Part shown: piece by piece, positions 1 to 6,627 of the stretch
Layout of the letters: each line of letters begins with the position of its first letter
Position numbering within the stretch: the stretch's first letter is position 1
Source of the DNA: Ignavibacteriota bacterium
Lineage (GTDB): Bacteria; Bacteroidota; Kapaibacteriia; Palsa-1295
Length of the DNA stretch: 7,277 nucleotides
Reading direction: 5' to 3'
NCBI GenBank assembly: GCA_003151215.1
Contig: PLXB01000320.1
Span: 1-7,277 of the forward strand
Position numbers and translations under genes: made by a program
Notes under the pieces: model-generated
Database searches by the model: none
What the model was told of the DNA's origin: nothing
The model's input: only the letters and a program-made list of their open reading frames with translations

Positions 1-1196
1 AGTACTTCAATGAAATAATTCCGTTCAATGCCGTCAAGAGTCATCTTTTCGGGCATATCAACACGAATGCAGACCTTGCTCCCGTCATCACTCCTAATAT
101 GCCTCTAGCACGCGCACCTCTATCCGAAAGCGATCAACAAGCCTTCTTCAATTGGATCATTCAAGGAGCAAAAAGCGCCGACGGAAAGATCGCTTATACT
201 GACGTGACGAAAAAAATATTTGTCGTTAATGAGAACGAAGATATGGTAAGTGTGATTGATGGCCAGACGCAGCGTTTGGTACGAATTCCGTATATCGGCG
301 CTCATTATCAACCGGCAGCAATTGCTATGACACCTGATCTGAAGTCCTATATCGTGGCAATGAAAGGAGTCAACGGATCTGTCGTGAAATATGATGCGGG
401 AAGCTATGTAAACCTGGGCGAATTCACCACGAATTTTTCTCCGTCAGAAATCGCAATAACTCCCGATGCCGGCAAAGGATATGTCAGCGACGATTCATAT
501 AATAGATATGGCGTATTCGATCCTACTGAAATGAAGCTGTCGAAATCAATAGTGTCTCCTTTGGTTGCTGAACCGTCAGGCATCGCCGTTTCGCCGGATG
601 GCCGATACGTATATATGTGCGGTCGCGAGTCGGATAATATTCTTCGGATCGATACGCGCACCGATTCGATCGTTGGATGTATAACTCTCGGACCGGGCGT
701 TCCGGTACCTGTAACAGAAACATATAAAGCGCAATATACTCCGCAAAAAATCGTCATCTCTGCCGATTCAAAAACGATGTATATTTCATGCCTGAACTCC
801 TCAGAAATTGTTGTAGTCGATCTGATAAAGGACTCCATTATATCGCGAATTCCGATACTTTACGGTCCCTGGGGGGAAGCTCTGACTCCGGACGGTTCCG
901 AGCTATGGGTCGCTGATTACGTATCGAACCAAGTTGATGTCATCAGCACGACGACGAACCGGGTGATCGCTAAGATCGACAGCGTAAGTCAATATCCACA
1001 TGCTATTGCCATCACTTCCGATGGAGCCTTTGCTTATATCGCTTGTGAGCTTTCTTCAGGCGGAGTACATCATCACGTTACCGGCGGACTTCCTCCGTCT
1101 TCCTATGTCGTCATTGATTGTAAAAAAAGAGCAGTGCTTTCCATTCAGGAATTACCGGCATTCTCGGTAGGAATAGTAATGGGGTATAAGAATTGA
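1..1196 (+). CDS. Cytochrome c domain - YVTN beta-propeller protein (5' partial)
   Basis: The frame is open from the first complete codon at position 3 and runs 397 codons to TGA at 1194-1196, so the gene enters from the left. The ATG at 99 is internal. The first ~55 visible residues resemble the end of a cytochrome c domain: SHLFGHIN, then PNMPLARAPLS, where Met33 could be the second haem ligand, then FNWIIQGAK, the usual closing helix. The CXXCH haem site should lie upstream of the window. From about residue 70 there are seven YVTN/YncE-like blades, with repeated P-x-x-I-A-(I/V)-(T/S)-PDG turns near residues 104, 147, 191, 247, 289 and 332. Blade 7 has an inserted loop with three consecutive histidines (VHHHVTGG). 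Known relatives are periplasmic or exported propellers, some with haem domains, whose substrates are mostly unknown. A role in periplasmic redox chemistry or binding is inference. The propeller call is firm; the haem domain is likely but unproven without its N-terminus. Confidence 0.85.
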   Translation, partial: YFNEIIPFNAVKSHLFGHINTNADLAPVITPNMPLARAPLSESDQQAFFNWIIQGAKSADGKIAYTDVTKKIFVVNENEDMVSVIDGQTQRLVRIPYIGAHYQPAAIAMTPDLKSYIVAMKGVNGSVVKYDAGSYVNLGEFTTNFSPSEIAITPDAGKGYVSDDSYNRYGVFDPTEMKLSKSIVSPLVAEPSGIAVSPDGRYVYMCGRESDNILRIDTRTDSIVGCITLGPGVPVPVTETYKAQYTPQKIVISADSKTMYISCLNSSEIVVVDLIKDSIISRIPILYGPWGEALTPDGSELWVADYVSNQVDVISTTTNRVIAKIDSVSQYPHAIAITSDGAFAYIACELSSGGVHHHVTGGLPPSSYVVIDCKKRAVLSIQELPAFSVGIVMGYKN

Positions 1197-1220
1197 GCAA
1201 TACGACTCAGTTATTCTAAC

Positions 1221-1595
1221 TTAATTCTGAGCTGTCGATTCTTTGAGGCCGGAAATTGCAAGCTTATTCCTTTTCATCGAACCTGTAACTTCGACCTGAA
1301 AATCTTTTTCCTTTGAAGTGGTTTTAATATAATTAGCGGCTAATTCATTTCCCTTCGTATCGAAGGGAATAAATTTCTTATCCGTCATCAAGCAGTAACC
1401 GCTTGAGGAACAGTTATCTTCGGTGAGGCAGGTTTTTGAATGCGCCACTATCTTAGTATGGTTGCCAACCATCCTCTTTGAACACATCTTGTCCATGAGA
1501 TACCCTGTCCACGTTTTCGGCGCCGGAGCTTTTTTTGCATAGCTTACTGTCGCAAAACTTGTAAGAACCAAAATAACGATCAATAAATGTTTCAT
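1221..1595 (-). CDS. Small secreted protein with four cysteines, function unknown
   Basis: A 124-residue protein with a clear signal peptide: MKHLLIVILVLTSFATVSYA, with likely cleavage after Ala20. The mature part of about 104 residues contains TWTGYLMDKMCSK, then HSKTCLTEDNCSSSGYCLM, with cysteines at 38, 56, 62 and 68 and histidines at 46 and 52, and ends in a beta-rich stretch (FQVEVTGSMKRNKLAISGL). The layout W-x-G-(Y/W)-(L/I)-x-D-x-x-C, a His/Cys middle and a 'V.VTG....' tail resembles small exported proteins of unknown function that I recall from Bacteroidota, Ignavibacteria and Acidobacteria; this is memory, not a search. Two disulfides or a metal site are plausible, but no function can be assigned. 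An AAGGAAG ribosome site lies just before the ATG. The gene starts 10 bp after the PAP2 stop, so the two are probably co-transcribed. Confidence 0.85.
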   Translation of the reverse strand: MKHLLIVILVLTSFATVSYAKKAPAPKTWTGYLMDKMCSKRMVGNHTKIVAHSKTCLTEDNCSSSGYCLMTDKKFIPFDTKGNELAANYIKTTSKEKDFQVEVTGSMKRNKLAISGLKESTAQN

Positions 1596-1598
1596 TGT

Positions 1599-1605
1599 CT
1601 TCCTT
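1599..1605 (-). promoter_or_regulatory. Shine-Dalgarno site of the small secreted protein
   Basis: The minus strand reads AAGGAAG here, with the AGGA core 5 nt before the ATG at 1595-1593. It sits directly after the TGA of the PAP2 gene (1608-1606). It is the clearest ribosome-binding site in the window; most other genes here lack one. It supports this start and reinitiation or coupled expression with the gene in front. Confidence 0.7.
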
Positions 1606-2184
1606 TCAGATTACATTCTTTCGTGAAAAAAAATTCTCTTCTACTATCTTATAAAGAACTTCAAAACCCCATCCGAAAGCCGCACCAATGACCATTCCTC
1701 CTAAAACATCTGAAGGATAATGCAGTCCCAGATAGATTCGCGTAAGTCCAACAATAATTGCCGGAACAAAGAGCCAGAGTAATTTTTTATTTTTAGGGAA
1801 CAACAGAATAAAAAAAACGACTCCGGCAAAATTATTCAATGCATGGGACGATGGAAAACTAAGACCCCATCGAACACCGTCCGGAGTGCGTATCCAGGAA
1901 TACAATCCGCTCGGATCTGTGATCAGCGAACATGGCCGCGGACGAGCAATAAGTTCTTTGATGACTCTGTTCGTAAATAGATCAGCAGCACCCACCAGTA
2001 TAATACAAGCAAGCACCATCCTTACTCCGCGCCACTTAAATTTCCAGATCAGAAATGTAAGTGCAAGAATATAGACCGGCAGCCAATGCTGCAGATTTGT
2101 CAGATAGATCATAACCAGATCCAGCCACGGAGCAGAAAGCGTGACATTGAAGAAATAAAGGATGTTCAAATCGAGAGAGAGCAT
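1606..2184 (-). CDS. PAP2-family membrane phosphatase (lipid phosphate/pyrophosphate phosphatase)
   Basis: A 192-residue polytopic membrane protein with all three motifs of the PAP2 acid phosphatase superfamily. Motif 1 is K76-x6-R83-P84 (KELIARPRP). Motif 2 is P111-S-S-H114, with Ser in place of the usual Gly. Motif 3 is T148-R149-x5-H155-x3-D159, with Thr in place of the usual Ser. H155 would be the nucleophile and H114 the acid/base. Hydrophobic segments lie near 21-46, 55-72, 115-130, 135-150 and 158-180. The N-terminus (LDLNILYFFNVTLSAPWLD) is typical of the family, which supports the ATG at 2184 although no Shine-Dalgarno is visible. Members dephosphorylate undecaprenyl pyrophosphate, phosphatidylglycerol phosphate or related lipids; which one applies here cannot be decided. 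The gene follows lnt by 109 bp and is followed after 10 bp by the small secreted protein. Confidence 0.93.
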   Translation of the reverse strand: MLSLDLNILYFFNVTLSAPWLDLVMIYLTNLQHWLPVYILALTFLIWKFKWRGVRMVLACIILVGAADLFTNRVIKELIARPRPCSLITDPSGLYSWIRTPDGVRWGLSFPSSHALNNFAGVVFFILLFPKNKKLLWLFVPAIIVGLTRIYLGLHYPSDVLGGMVIGAAFGWGFEVLYKIVEENFFSRKNVI

Positions 2185-2293
2185 TTTCTGAAATTAAAAC
2201 ATATATTTCTTAAGGTCTCAGTAGTTATCTCGATTGTCATTGAGGGTGCTATAGCCGAAATGGCAGTCTACAATATTTACGGATATCATTAAA
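2185..2293. other. 109-bp gap between lnt and the PAP2 gene
   Basis: This is the longest gene-free stretch in the window. I see no convincing rho-independent terminator after lnt, no clear -35/-10 pair, and no credible small ORF. An 8-bp palindrome GCTATAGC at 2248-2255 is short enough to occur by chance. The gap is long enough to hold a promoter for the PAP2 and secreted-protein pair, but the sequence does not prove one. Confidence 0.4.
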
Positions 2294-4018
2294 TTACGAT
2301 GTTAGATTGTCACGCTCTTTGCTTCGTAAACTCCTCGCAATGGCAATGTAAAAAAATATGACGATCATTCCCCCGCTTATCCATTCGCAGGGTATTGCAA
2401 TGAAATCTCCAAGCTTCGTATAAAGCGTCTTTTCAGTAAGCAACGGAATATTTCTTGTGATCGAAGCACTTTCAAATAGCGGTTTCTCTTCGAGGATCCT
2501 TCCTTTATCATCAATCACTGAAGAAATGCCGGTATTGGCAGAGCGCGCAACCCACCTGCGGTTCTCGACTGCACGCAAAATAGCAAACCGGTTATGCTGA
2601 TAGGGACCGGAGCTTTTGCCGTACCATCCGTCATTCGTGATGATGGTAATAAGTTCTGCACCACGATCGACAAATTCACGCACATACGACGGATAAACCG
2701 ACTCATAGCAGATCATCGTACAGATCTTTGCCGTATCAGGCGCAGTGACAAATTGCCCTTTGAATGGAAGTGTGAATAATCCGTAGCCTTCGCCATTATT
2801 CCAGCTCCCAAGCCCTACACTCCACTGAAAAACATCCCCGAGAAAAGGAAGTTCTTCAACATAAGGCACTTTCTCACCGAACGGAACAAGTTTCTGCTTA
2901 TGATAACGCTGGTAAAAATATTTGCCGTTAAAATCTTTTCCAAAAAGCATTGCCGAATTCCAGTCACGGTGAAAGAGCATCGGATCGCTTGTCGTCTTCG
3001 CATCCCAAGGAATTTTATCGCGGCCTTTGATATACTCTTCGCGGTCAGGAATGCCCGTTAGTATGCGCTTGCCGATCTCATCAATAAAGTGATAAAGATT
3101 TTTTAAATCGATTTGCCTCCAGGGCAGCGTGATCGGATACGTGATCGCAGTCTCTGGCCAAAGAACCAGATCGGAATTTATCGTGCTTGCTTTGATCGCA
3201 GTTCCGGTTGCCCGTTCCATGGAATCCGTTATAGATTCTGTTCCGGCTGACCACTTATCCCACGGGTTAATATTCGGCTGAACGATGGTAACGGAAATAC
3301 TTCTGCCGCCATCGTGCGATCCGGAGTCCTTTATCAATCCGTAGGAATATGGAATGATAAAAAGAAGAAGTACTGCCGTAAGCAATTTTAGCCGCGCATA
3401 TTTATTTATTCCAATGACATCTGCAGAGGCAGCAATGCGTTTCCCGGTAATAACAGAATACCGGATCGCAGCGTAAAGAAGAATATTTATGACTACAATA
3501 ACGAGCGATAAACCATAGCTTCCGGTGAATTCAATAAACTGAATAAATATTCTATTATAGGTTTGCGTGTTATAAAGAGAGAGCCACGGAAAAGAAAAAT
3601 CTCCTGTCGAATGCCAATATTCGAATCCTATCCAATACATAGGCAAGGCAATAAGCGCGGCAATACGGCCAAATCTTCGGCGGGTCACATCATAAAGCAG
3701 GATCGGAACGAAGAGAAATAAGGGATGAACGAAATCAAGTGCAACTCCTGCGATCATTAAGAACGGATCGACGCTTCCCTCGCCCTTCCATCCGCCGACC
3801 CAATAGGTTGCGATCATCGTCAGAACGAACATGGCAAGATACCCTCGTGTAAAGGCATTGCGAAGCCTTACTGTATCCTCAAGCGCAATAAGAAGCGGAA
3901 CAAGAGCGAAAAAAGCAAGAAAACCGCCTACCAATCCGAATGGGGGAAAAGACAAACCGAGAAGTACTCCTGAAAGAATAAGAAGAAGCCGGATTTTTGC
4001 CTTAGAGCTTTGTTGCAT
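2294..4018 (-). CDS. lnt: Apolipoprotein N-acyltransferase
   Basis: Lnt transfers an acyl chain from phospholipid to the N-terminal cysteine of lipoproteins at the inner membrane, the last maturation step after Lgt and LspA. Numbering from the ATG at 4018 gives 574 residues. An N-terminal membrane region has about seven hydrophobic segments (near 8-28, 31-46, 55-76, 82-111, 116-135, 169-187, 210-229), with the family's LSFPPFG in the first. A nitrilase-like domain follows at about 240-525, and a last membrane helix lies near 540-561. The catalytic Glu-Lys-Cys triad is visible: E289 in LVLWPETA, K374 in YHKQKLVPFGE, C437 in MICYESVYP. Also present are TNDGWYG (461-467) and ARSANTGISS. The frame extends upstream to a TTG at 4117, giving 607 residues and an 8-nt overlap with the preceding permease. 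I prefer ATG 4018, because the extra 33 residues are not membrane-like and include a hairpin sequence. Neither start has a good Shine-Dalgarno. The segment around 325-360 looks longer than in E. coli. Confidence 0.96.
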   Translation of the reverse strand: MQQSSKAKIRLLLILSGVLLGLSFPPFGLVGGFLAFFALVPLLIALEDTVRLRNAFTRGYLAMFVLTMIATYWVGGWKGEGSVDPFLMIAGVALDFVHPLFLFVPILLYDVTRRRFGRIAALIALPMYWIGFEYWHSTGDFSFPWLSLYNTQTYNRIFIQFIEFTGSYGLSLVIVVINILLYAAIRYSVITGKRIAASADVIGINKYARLKLLTAVLLLFIIPYSYGLIKDSGSHDGGRSISVTIVQPNINPWDKWSAGTESITDSMERATGTAIKASTINSDLVLWPETAITYPITLPWRQIDLKNLYHFIDEIGKRILTGIPDREEYIKGRDKIPWDAKTTSDPMLFHRDWNSAMLFGKDFNGKYFYQRYHKQKLVPFGEKVPYVEELPFLGDVFQWSVGLGSWNNGEGYGLFTLPFKGQFVTAPDTAKICTMICYESVYPSYVREFVDRGAELITIITNDGWYGKSSGPYQHNRFAILRAVENRRWVARSANTGISSVIDDKGRILEEKPLFESASITRNIPLLTEKTLYTKLGDFIAIPCEWISGGMIVIFFYIAIARSLRSKERDNLTS

Positions 4019-4072
4019 TGAATGCAAATCTACGGGAGAAATATAAGAGGGTATAAATTTTAGATGATAGCC

Positions 4073-4095
4073 TTTTTGCGATTCAGCCGCAAAAA
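4073..4095 (-). other. Perfect 8-bp inverted repeat between second permease and lnt
   Basis: Arms TTTTTGCG and CGCAAAAA flank a 7-nt loop. On the minus strand the structure begins 14 nt after the permease TAA and ends 54 nt before the preferred lnt ATG. The stem is perfect but AT-rich, and no U-run follows it, so a classic intrinsic terminator is unlikely. It could be an mRNA processing or stability element, a weak attenuator, or chance. If lnt used the TTG at 4117, this would be coding sequence. Confidence 0.45.
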
Positions 4096-4109
4096 TGATG
4101 AAAGATATC

Positions 4110-5348
4110 TTACTCAAATCTCAGCGCATCGATCGGATCCATCTTTGCAGCCTTTATAGCGAGATAGAGACCGAAGACGATTCCGACGAAGGTGCAGACA
4201 AGAAGACCGATGATAACCCAAACATACGGAATATATACGGAAGCATGCATAACAAGTGCGAGTATATTTCCGAGGGCGATGCCGAGGATAATGCCGATGA
4301 TACCGCCGATCAGGCAAAGTACGGTGGATTCAGTGAGGAATTGTGAAACAATACTGGCTCTGGTTGCGCCAAGTGCTTTGCGAATGCCGATCTCTTTGGT
4401 TCGCTCAGTTACAGAAACGAGCATAATATTCATAATGCCGATCGAAGCGGCCAGCAAGGCAATAGCGCTGATACCGGCGCCTGCATAGACAATATAATCC
4501 GTGAAACTTTGAAATTGCAGATTCAAACTGGAATTATCTTCTACTTCAAAATCATTATCGGCCCCCGGCTTCACGCTGCGCGCCGAACGCATTGCGCCGA
4601 TGACTTCGTCCATCGTCGGACTGATCATTTCTTGAGAAGATGCCCGCACGGTTGCCGTCAGCGAAGTAAGATCCTTGTCAATAAAATATTTCAGCAAATT
4701 CGTAACCGGAATAAGCGCAAAATTATCCTGAGACGCCCCGCCGCCGCCGCCTTTCGTTTCGAAAATGCCTACAACCTGATACGGGCGGCTATTGAGCTGC
4801 ACGGTTTTGCCCAAAGGTTTCTCGCCATTTTTAAAGACACGATCAACAAGATCGTTGCTCAGAATACATACATCACGTGCAAATTCAACATCCTCTCGGG
4901 TCAGCATTCTTCCGTTGGCGATCGTATAATTATGATTGAGGGCAAAATTATCATCACTGCCCGTTAAATTGAATTGCGGATCGCTCTTCTGATCTTTATA
5001 AGCAATGGTCAGCGGAGCAAGTGTATTTTCTGCGCTGACAGCTATCGGAAGTCTGGTAAAAGAACGCACAAAACGGATCTCATCGTAGGTGATCGGCTTA
5101 CGGTGCATATACTTCAGCCATCCCATCCCGCCAACCTGAATAGTCGGGAATTTTTTTATGATAAAAGTTTCGCTGCCAAGCTGTGAAAGAGAATCGCTGA
5201 TACCGGTCGTAAGAATGCCAAGCGCCGTCATTGCTCCGATGATCGAAAATACGCCGACGACAATAGAAAGCATTGTCAAAAACGCCCGAAGCTTATTCGA
5301 GCGAAGGGAGGTGAGAGCCATCCTGATATTTTCTCTGAGTAACGACAT
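4110..5348 (-). CDS. MacB/FtsX-type ABC transporter permease (second of pair)
   Basis: A 412-residue permease without its own ATPase domain. TM1 is at about 22-46, after the typical REN-x4-AL-x-SLR-x-NKLR entry. A large periplasmic domain (about 50-283) follows, then TM2 (285-312), TM3 (340-366) and TM4 (374-398). The family's cytoplasmic coupling motif ERTKEIGIRKALGATRASI follows TM2 (315-333), and the protein ends in the conserved DPIDALRFE. This is the MacB type rather than LolC/LolE, whose post-TM2 motif differs. The periplasmic domain holds five glycines in a row (200-204), coded by GGC repeats. The ATG overlaps the stop of the preceding permease in TAATG, so translation is probably coupled and no separate ribosome site is needed. 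It should pair with the other permease and the ATPase at 6628-7277. Substrate unknown. Confidence 0.93.
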   Translation of the reverse strand: MSLLRENIRMALTSLRSNKLRAFLTMLSIVVGVFSIIGAMTALGILTTGISDSLSQLGSETFIIKKFPTIQVGGMGWLKYMHRKPITYDEIRFVRSFTRLPIAVSAENTLAPLTIAYKDQKSDPQFNLTGSDDNFALNHNYTIANGRMLTREDVEFARDVCILSNDLVDRVFKNGEKPLGKTVQLNSRPYQVVGIFETKGGGGGASQDNFALIPVTNLLKYFIDKDLTSLTATVRASSQEMISPTMDEVIGAMRSARSVKPGADNDFEVEDNSSLNLQFQSFTDYIVYAGAGISAIALLAASIGIMNIMLVSVTERTKEIGIRKALGATRASIVSQFLTESTVLCLIGGIIGIILGIALGNILALVMHASVYIPYVWVIIGLLVCTFVGIVFGLYLAIKAAKMDPIDALRFE

Positions 5349-6592
5349 TATTCGTACCGTAATGCATCGATAGGATCGAGGCGTGATGCTTTCAGAGCCG
5401 GCGCAATCCCGAAGATAATACCGGTGGCAATGGCAAGTCCGAGACCAAGAGCAGCGTAGAAGATCGGAAATGCTATTTGCAGATCGGAGTCGGCCAACAG
5501 CAAATTATTCGCTAAAATAGTGACGGGATAAGCAAGTGCCAAGGCGATCAATCCTGCAATCAGAGAAAGTATTGTGGCTTCATAGAGAAATTGAAAAACG
5601 AGCGAACGGCGTGTAGCGCCGATGGCTTTGCGAATGCCTATCTCGCGAGTCCGTTCTTTAACGCTGACAAACATAATATTCATGATACCAATACCTCCTA
5701 CAAGCAGCGAAAGCCCGGTAATGAGAAATCCTACAATAGAAAGCAAACCGGTGATCTTATCGATCGACTGATTAAATTGATCCTGATTATTAATGCCGAA
5801 ATTCAACTGATCACTCGGTTTGAGTTTGCGGATCTGCCGCATATAGAATTCCAACTCATCTCTAGTATCAAGTTTATGATCCACAGATTTTGCTTTGACG
5901 CCGATCGTAACGGTTTGATGTTTTTCGCCATAGACCGTTTGAAGGGTATGATACGGCATGATGACGGCATTATCGGCAGTAAAAACGGAGAAAAGTCCGC
6001 CAACACGTTTAGCGACACCGATTATCTGAAGCGGATACCCCGAAACTCGGACAACTTCGCCCAGAGGAGAACTATTGGGAAAAAGCTTTGAAGCGATCTC
6101 ATATCCGATTACACATACCGGACGGGCACTAATGAGTTCGGCTGAGGTAAAAAATCGTCCGTACTGGATATCCAATGAATTGGTTTGTAAATATCCTTCG
6201 TCGACTCCATCGGCATTAACAAACTGTACGCTTCGGTTTTTGAAAATAATATTCTGCCCCCATTTTCCGATTGACATCGAAAAAACTGAAGCCGTCGTCA
6301 TTTTCGCCCTCAGTTGATTGAGATAATCTTCCTGAATATCCGGACGGTTTCGCATTAAGCGCCAATCGCCTCCACCCCAGCTCCATTTATCGATAAAATA
6401 AACGTCCGTCATCATACTGCTGGCCGTCTTACGGAAAAGCTGATCCATACCGTCCAAAAAGGCGCCCATCAAGGTGACGGTAAAAATACCAATGATAATG
6501 CCAAGCATCGTCAGTGCCGAGCGGAGGGGATTTGCTCTGACTGCAGTCAGAGCAATGACAAGTCCTTCACGCGTATCGGTAATTAATTTCAC
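5348..6592 (-). CDS. MacB/FtsX-type ABC transporter permease (first of pair)
   Basis: A 414-residue paralogue of the downstream permease with the same plan: TM1 about 27-48 after NPLRSALTMLGIIIG, periplasmic domain about 50-280, TM2 283-311, coupling motif KERTREIGIRKAIGATRRS (312-330), TM3 338-362, TM4 376-400, and C-terminus DPIDALRYE. Just after TM1 it has a Trp/Gly-rich loop (KWSWGGGDWRLMRNRP). The other permease has a related stretch (GMGWLKYMHRKP), suggesting both derive from one duplication. The start is GTG at 6592; no ATG lies nearby in frame before TM1, and an in-frame stop at 6600-6598 bars a longer form. No Shine-Dalgarno is seen, and a hairpin touches the start codon. It follows the ATPase by 35 bp. 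The sequence is intact. The role is the membrane half of an exporter or mechanotransmitter complex; substrate unknown. Confidence 0.93.
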   Translation of the reverse strand: MKLITDTREGLVIALTAVRANPLRSALTMLGIIIGIFTVTLMGAFLDGMDQLFRKTASSMMTDVYFIDKWSWGGGDWRLMRNRPDIQEDYLNQLRAKMTTASVFSMSIGKWGQNIIFKNRSVQFVNADGVDEGYLQTNSLDIQYGRFFTSAELISARPVCVIGYEIASKLFPNSSPLGEVVRVSGYPLQIIGVAKRVGGLFSVFTADNAVIMPYHTLQTVYGEKHQTVTIGVKAKSVDHKLDTRDELEFYMRQIRKLKPSDQLNFGINNQDQFNQSIDKITGLLSIVGFLITGLSLLVGGIGIMNIMFVSVKERTREIGIRKAIGATRRSLVFQFLYEATILSLIAGLIALALAYPVTILANNLLLADSDLQIAFPIFYAALGLGLAIATGIIFGIAPALKASRLDPIDALRYE

Positions 6593-6617
6593 AAATTACT
6601 GGGTTGGTAATTTCACA
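6584..6617 (-). repeat. Two 10-bp direct repeats around the permease start
   Basis: The minus strand reads TGTGAAATTA twice, at 6617-6608 and 6593-6584, exactly 24 bp apart and in the same frame. The downstream copy contains the GTG start and the first two following codons of the permease. The upstream copy would give a GTG reading six codons to a TAA. This may be a small local duplication; function unknown. Confidence 0.6.
6593..6613 (-). other. Inverted repeat abutting the permease GTG start
   Basis: Arms AAATTAC and GTAATTT form a perfect 7-bp stem with the 7-nt loop CAACCCA on the minus strand. The stem ends at 6593, and the GTG start begins at 6592. The stem occupies the place where a ribosome site would be. 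It is weak (one G-C pair) but could limit or tune initiation, leaving translation dependent on ribosomes finishing the ATPase gene 35 bp before. Chance is possible in AT-rich spacer. Confidence 0.45.
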
Positions 6618-6627
6618 TTCCTAATCT

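Noticed and set aside
404..838. 144-codon open frame on the minus strand inside the propeller gene
   Set aside because: It is antisense to a clear multi-blade propeller, shows no domain-like pattern, and is best seen as a shadow of codon bias.
1197..1250. Possible bidirectional terminator between the converging genes (CTCAG...CTGAG)
   Set aside because: Only 5 bp pair, with a 16-nt loop and mismatches beyond, and there is no U-run on either side.
4064..4092. Possible sigma70-like promoter for lnt on the minus strand (TTGCGG, 17 bp, TATCAT)
   Set aside because: The -10 is good but the -35 matches at only three of six bases and overlaps the hairpin arm; promoter consensus may also differ in this lineage. 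Kept only as a note.
4509..4967. 152-codon plus-strand open frame, and a similar one at 5591-6091, inside the permeases
   Set aside because: Both lie opposite strongly recognisable FtsX-type permeases and have no membrane, signal or domain features of their own.
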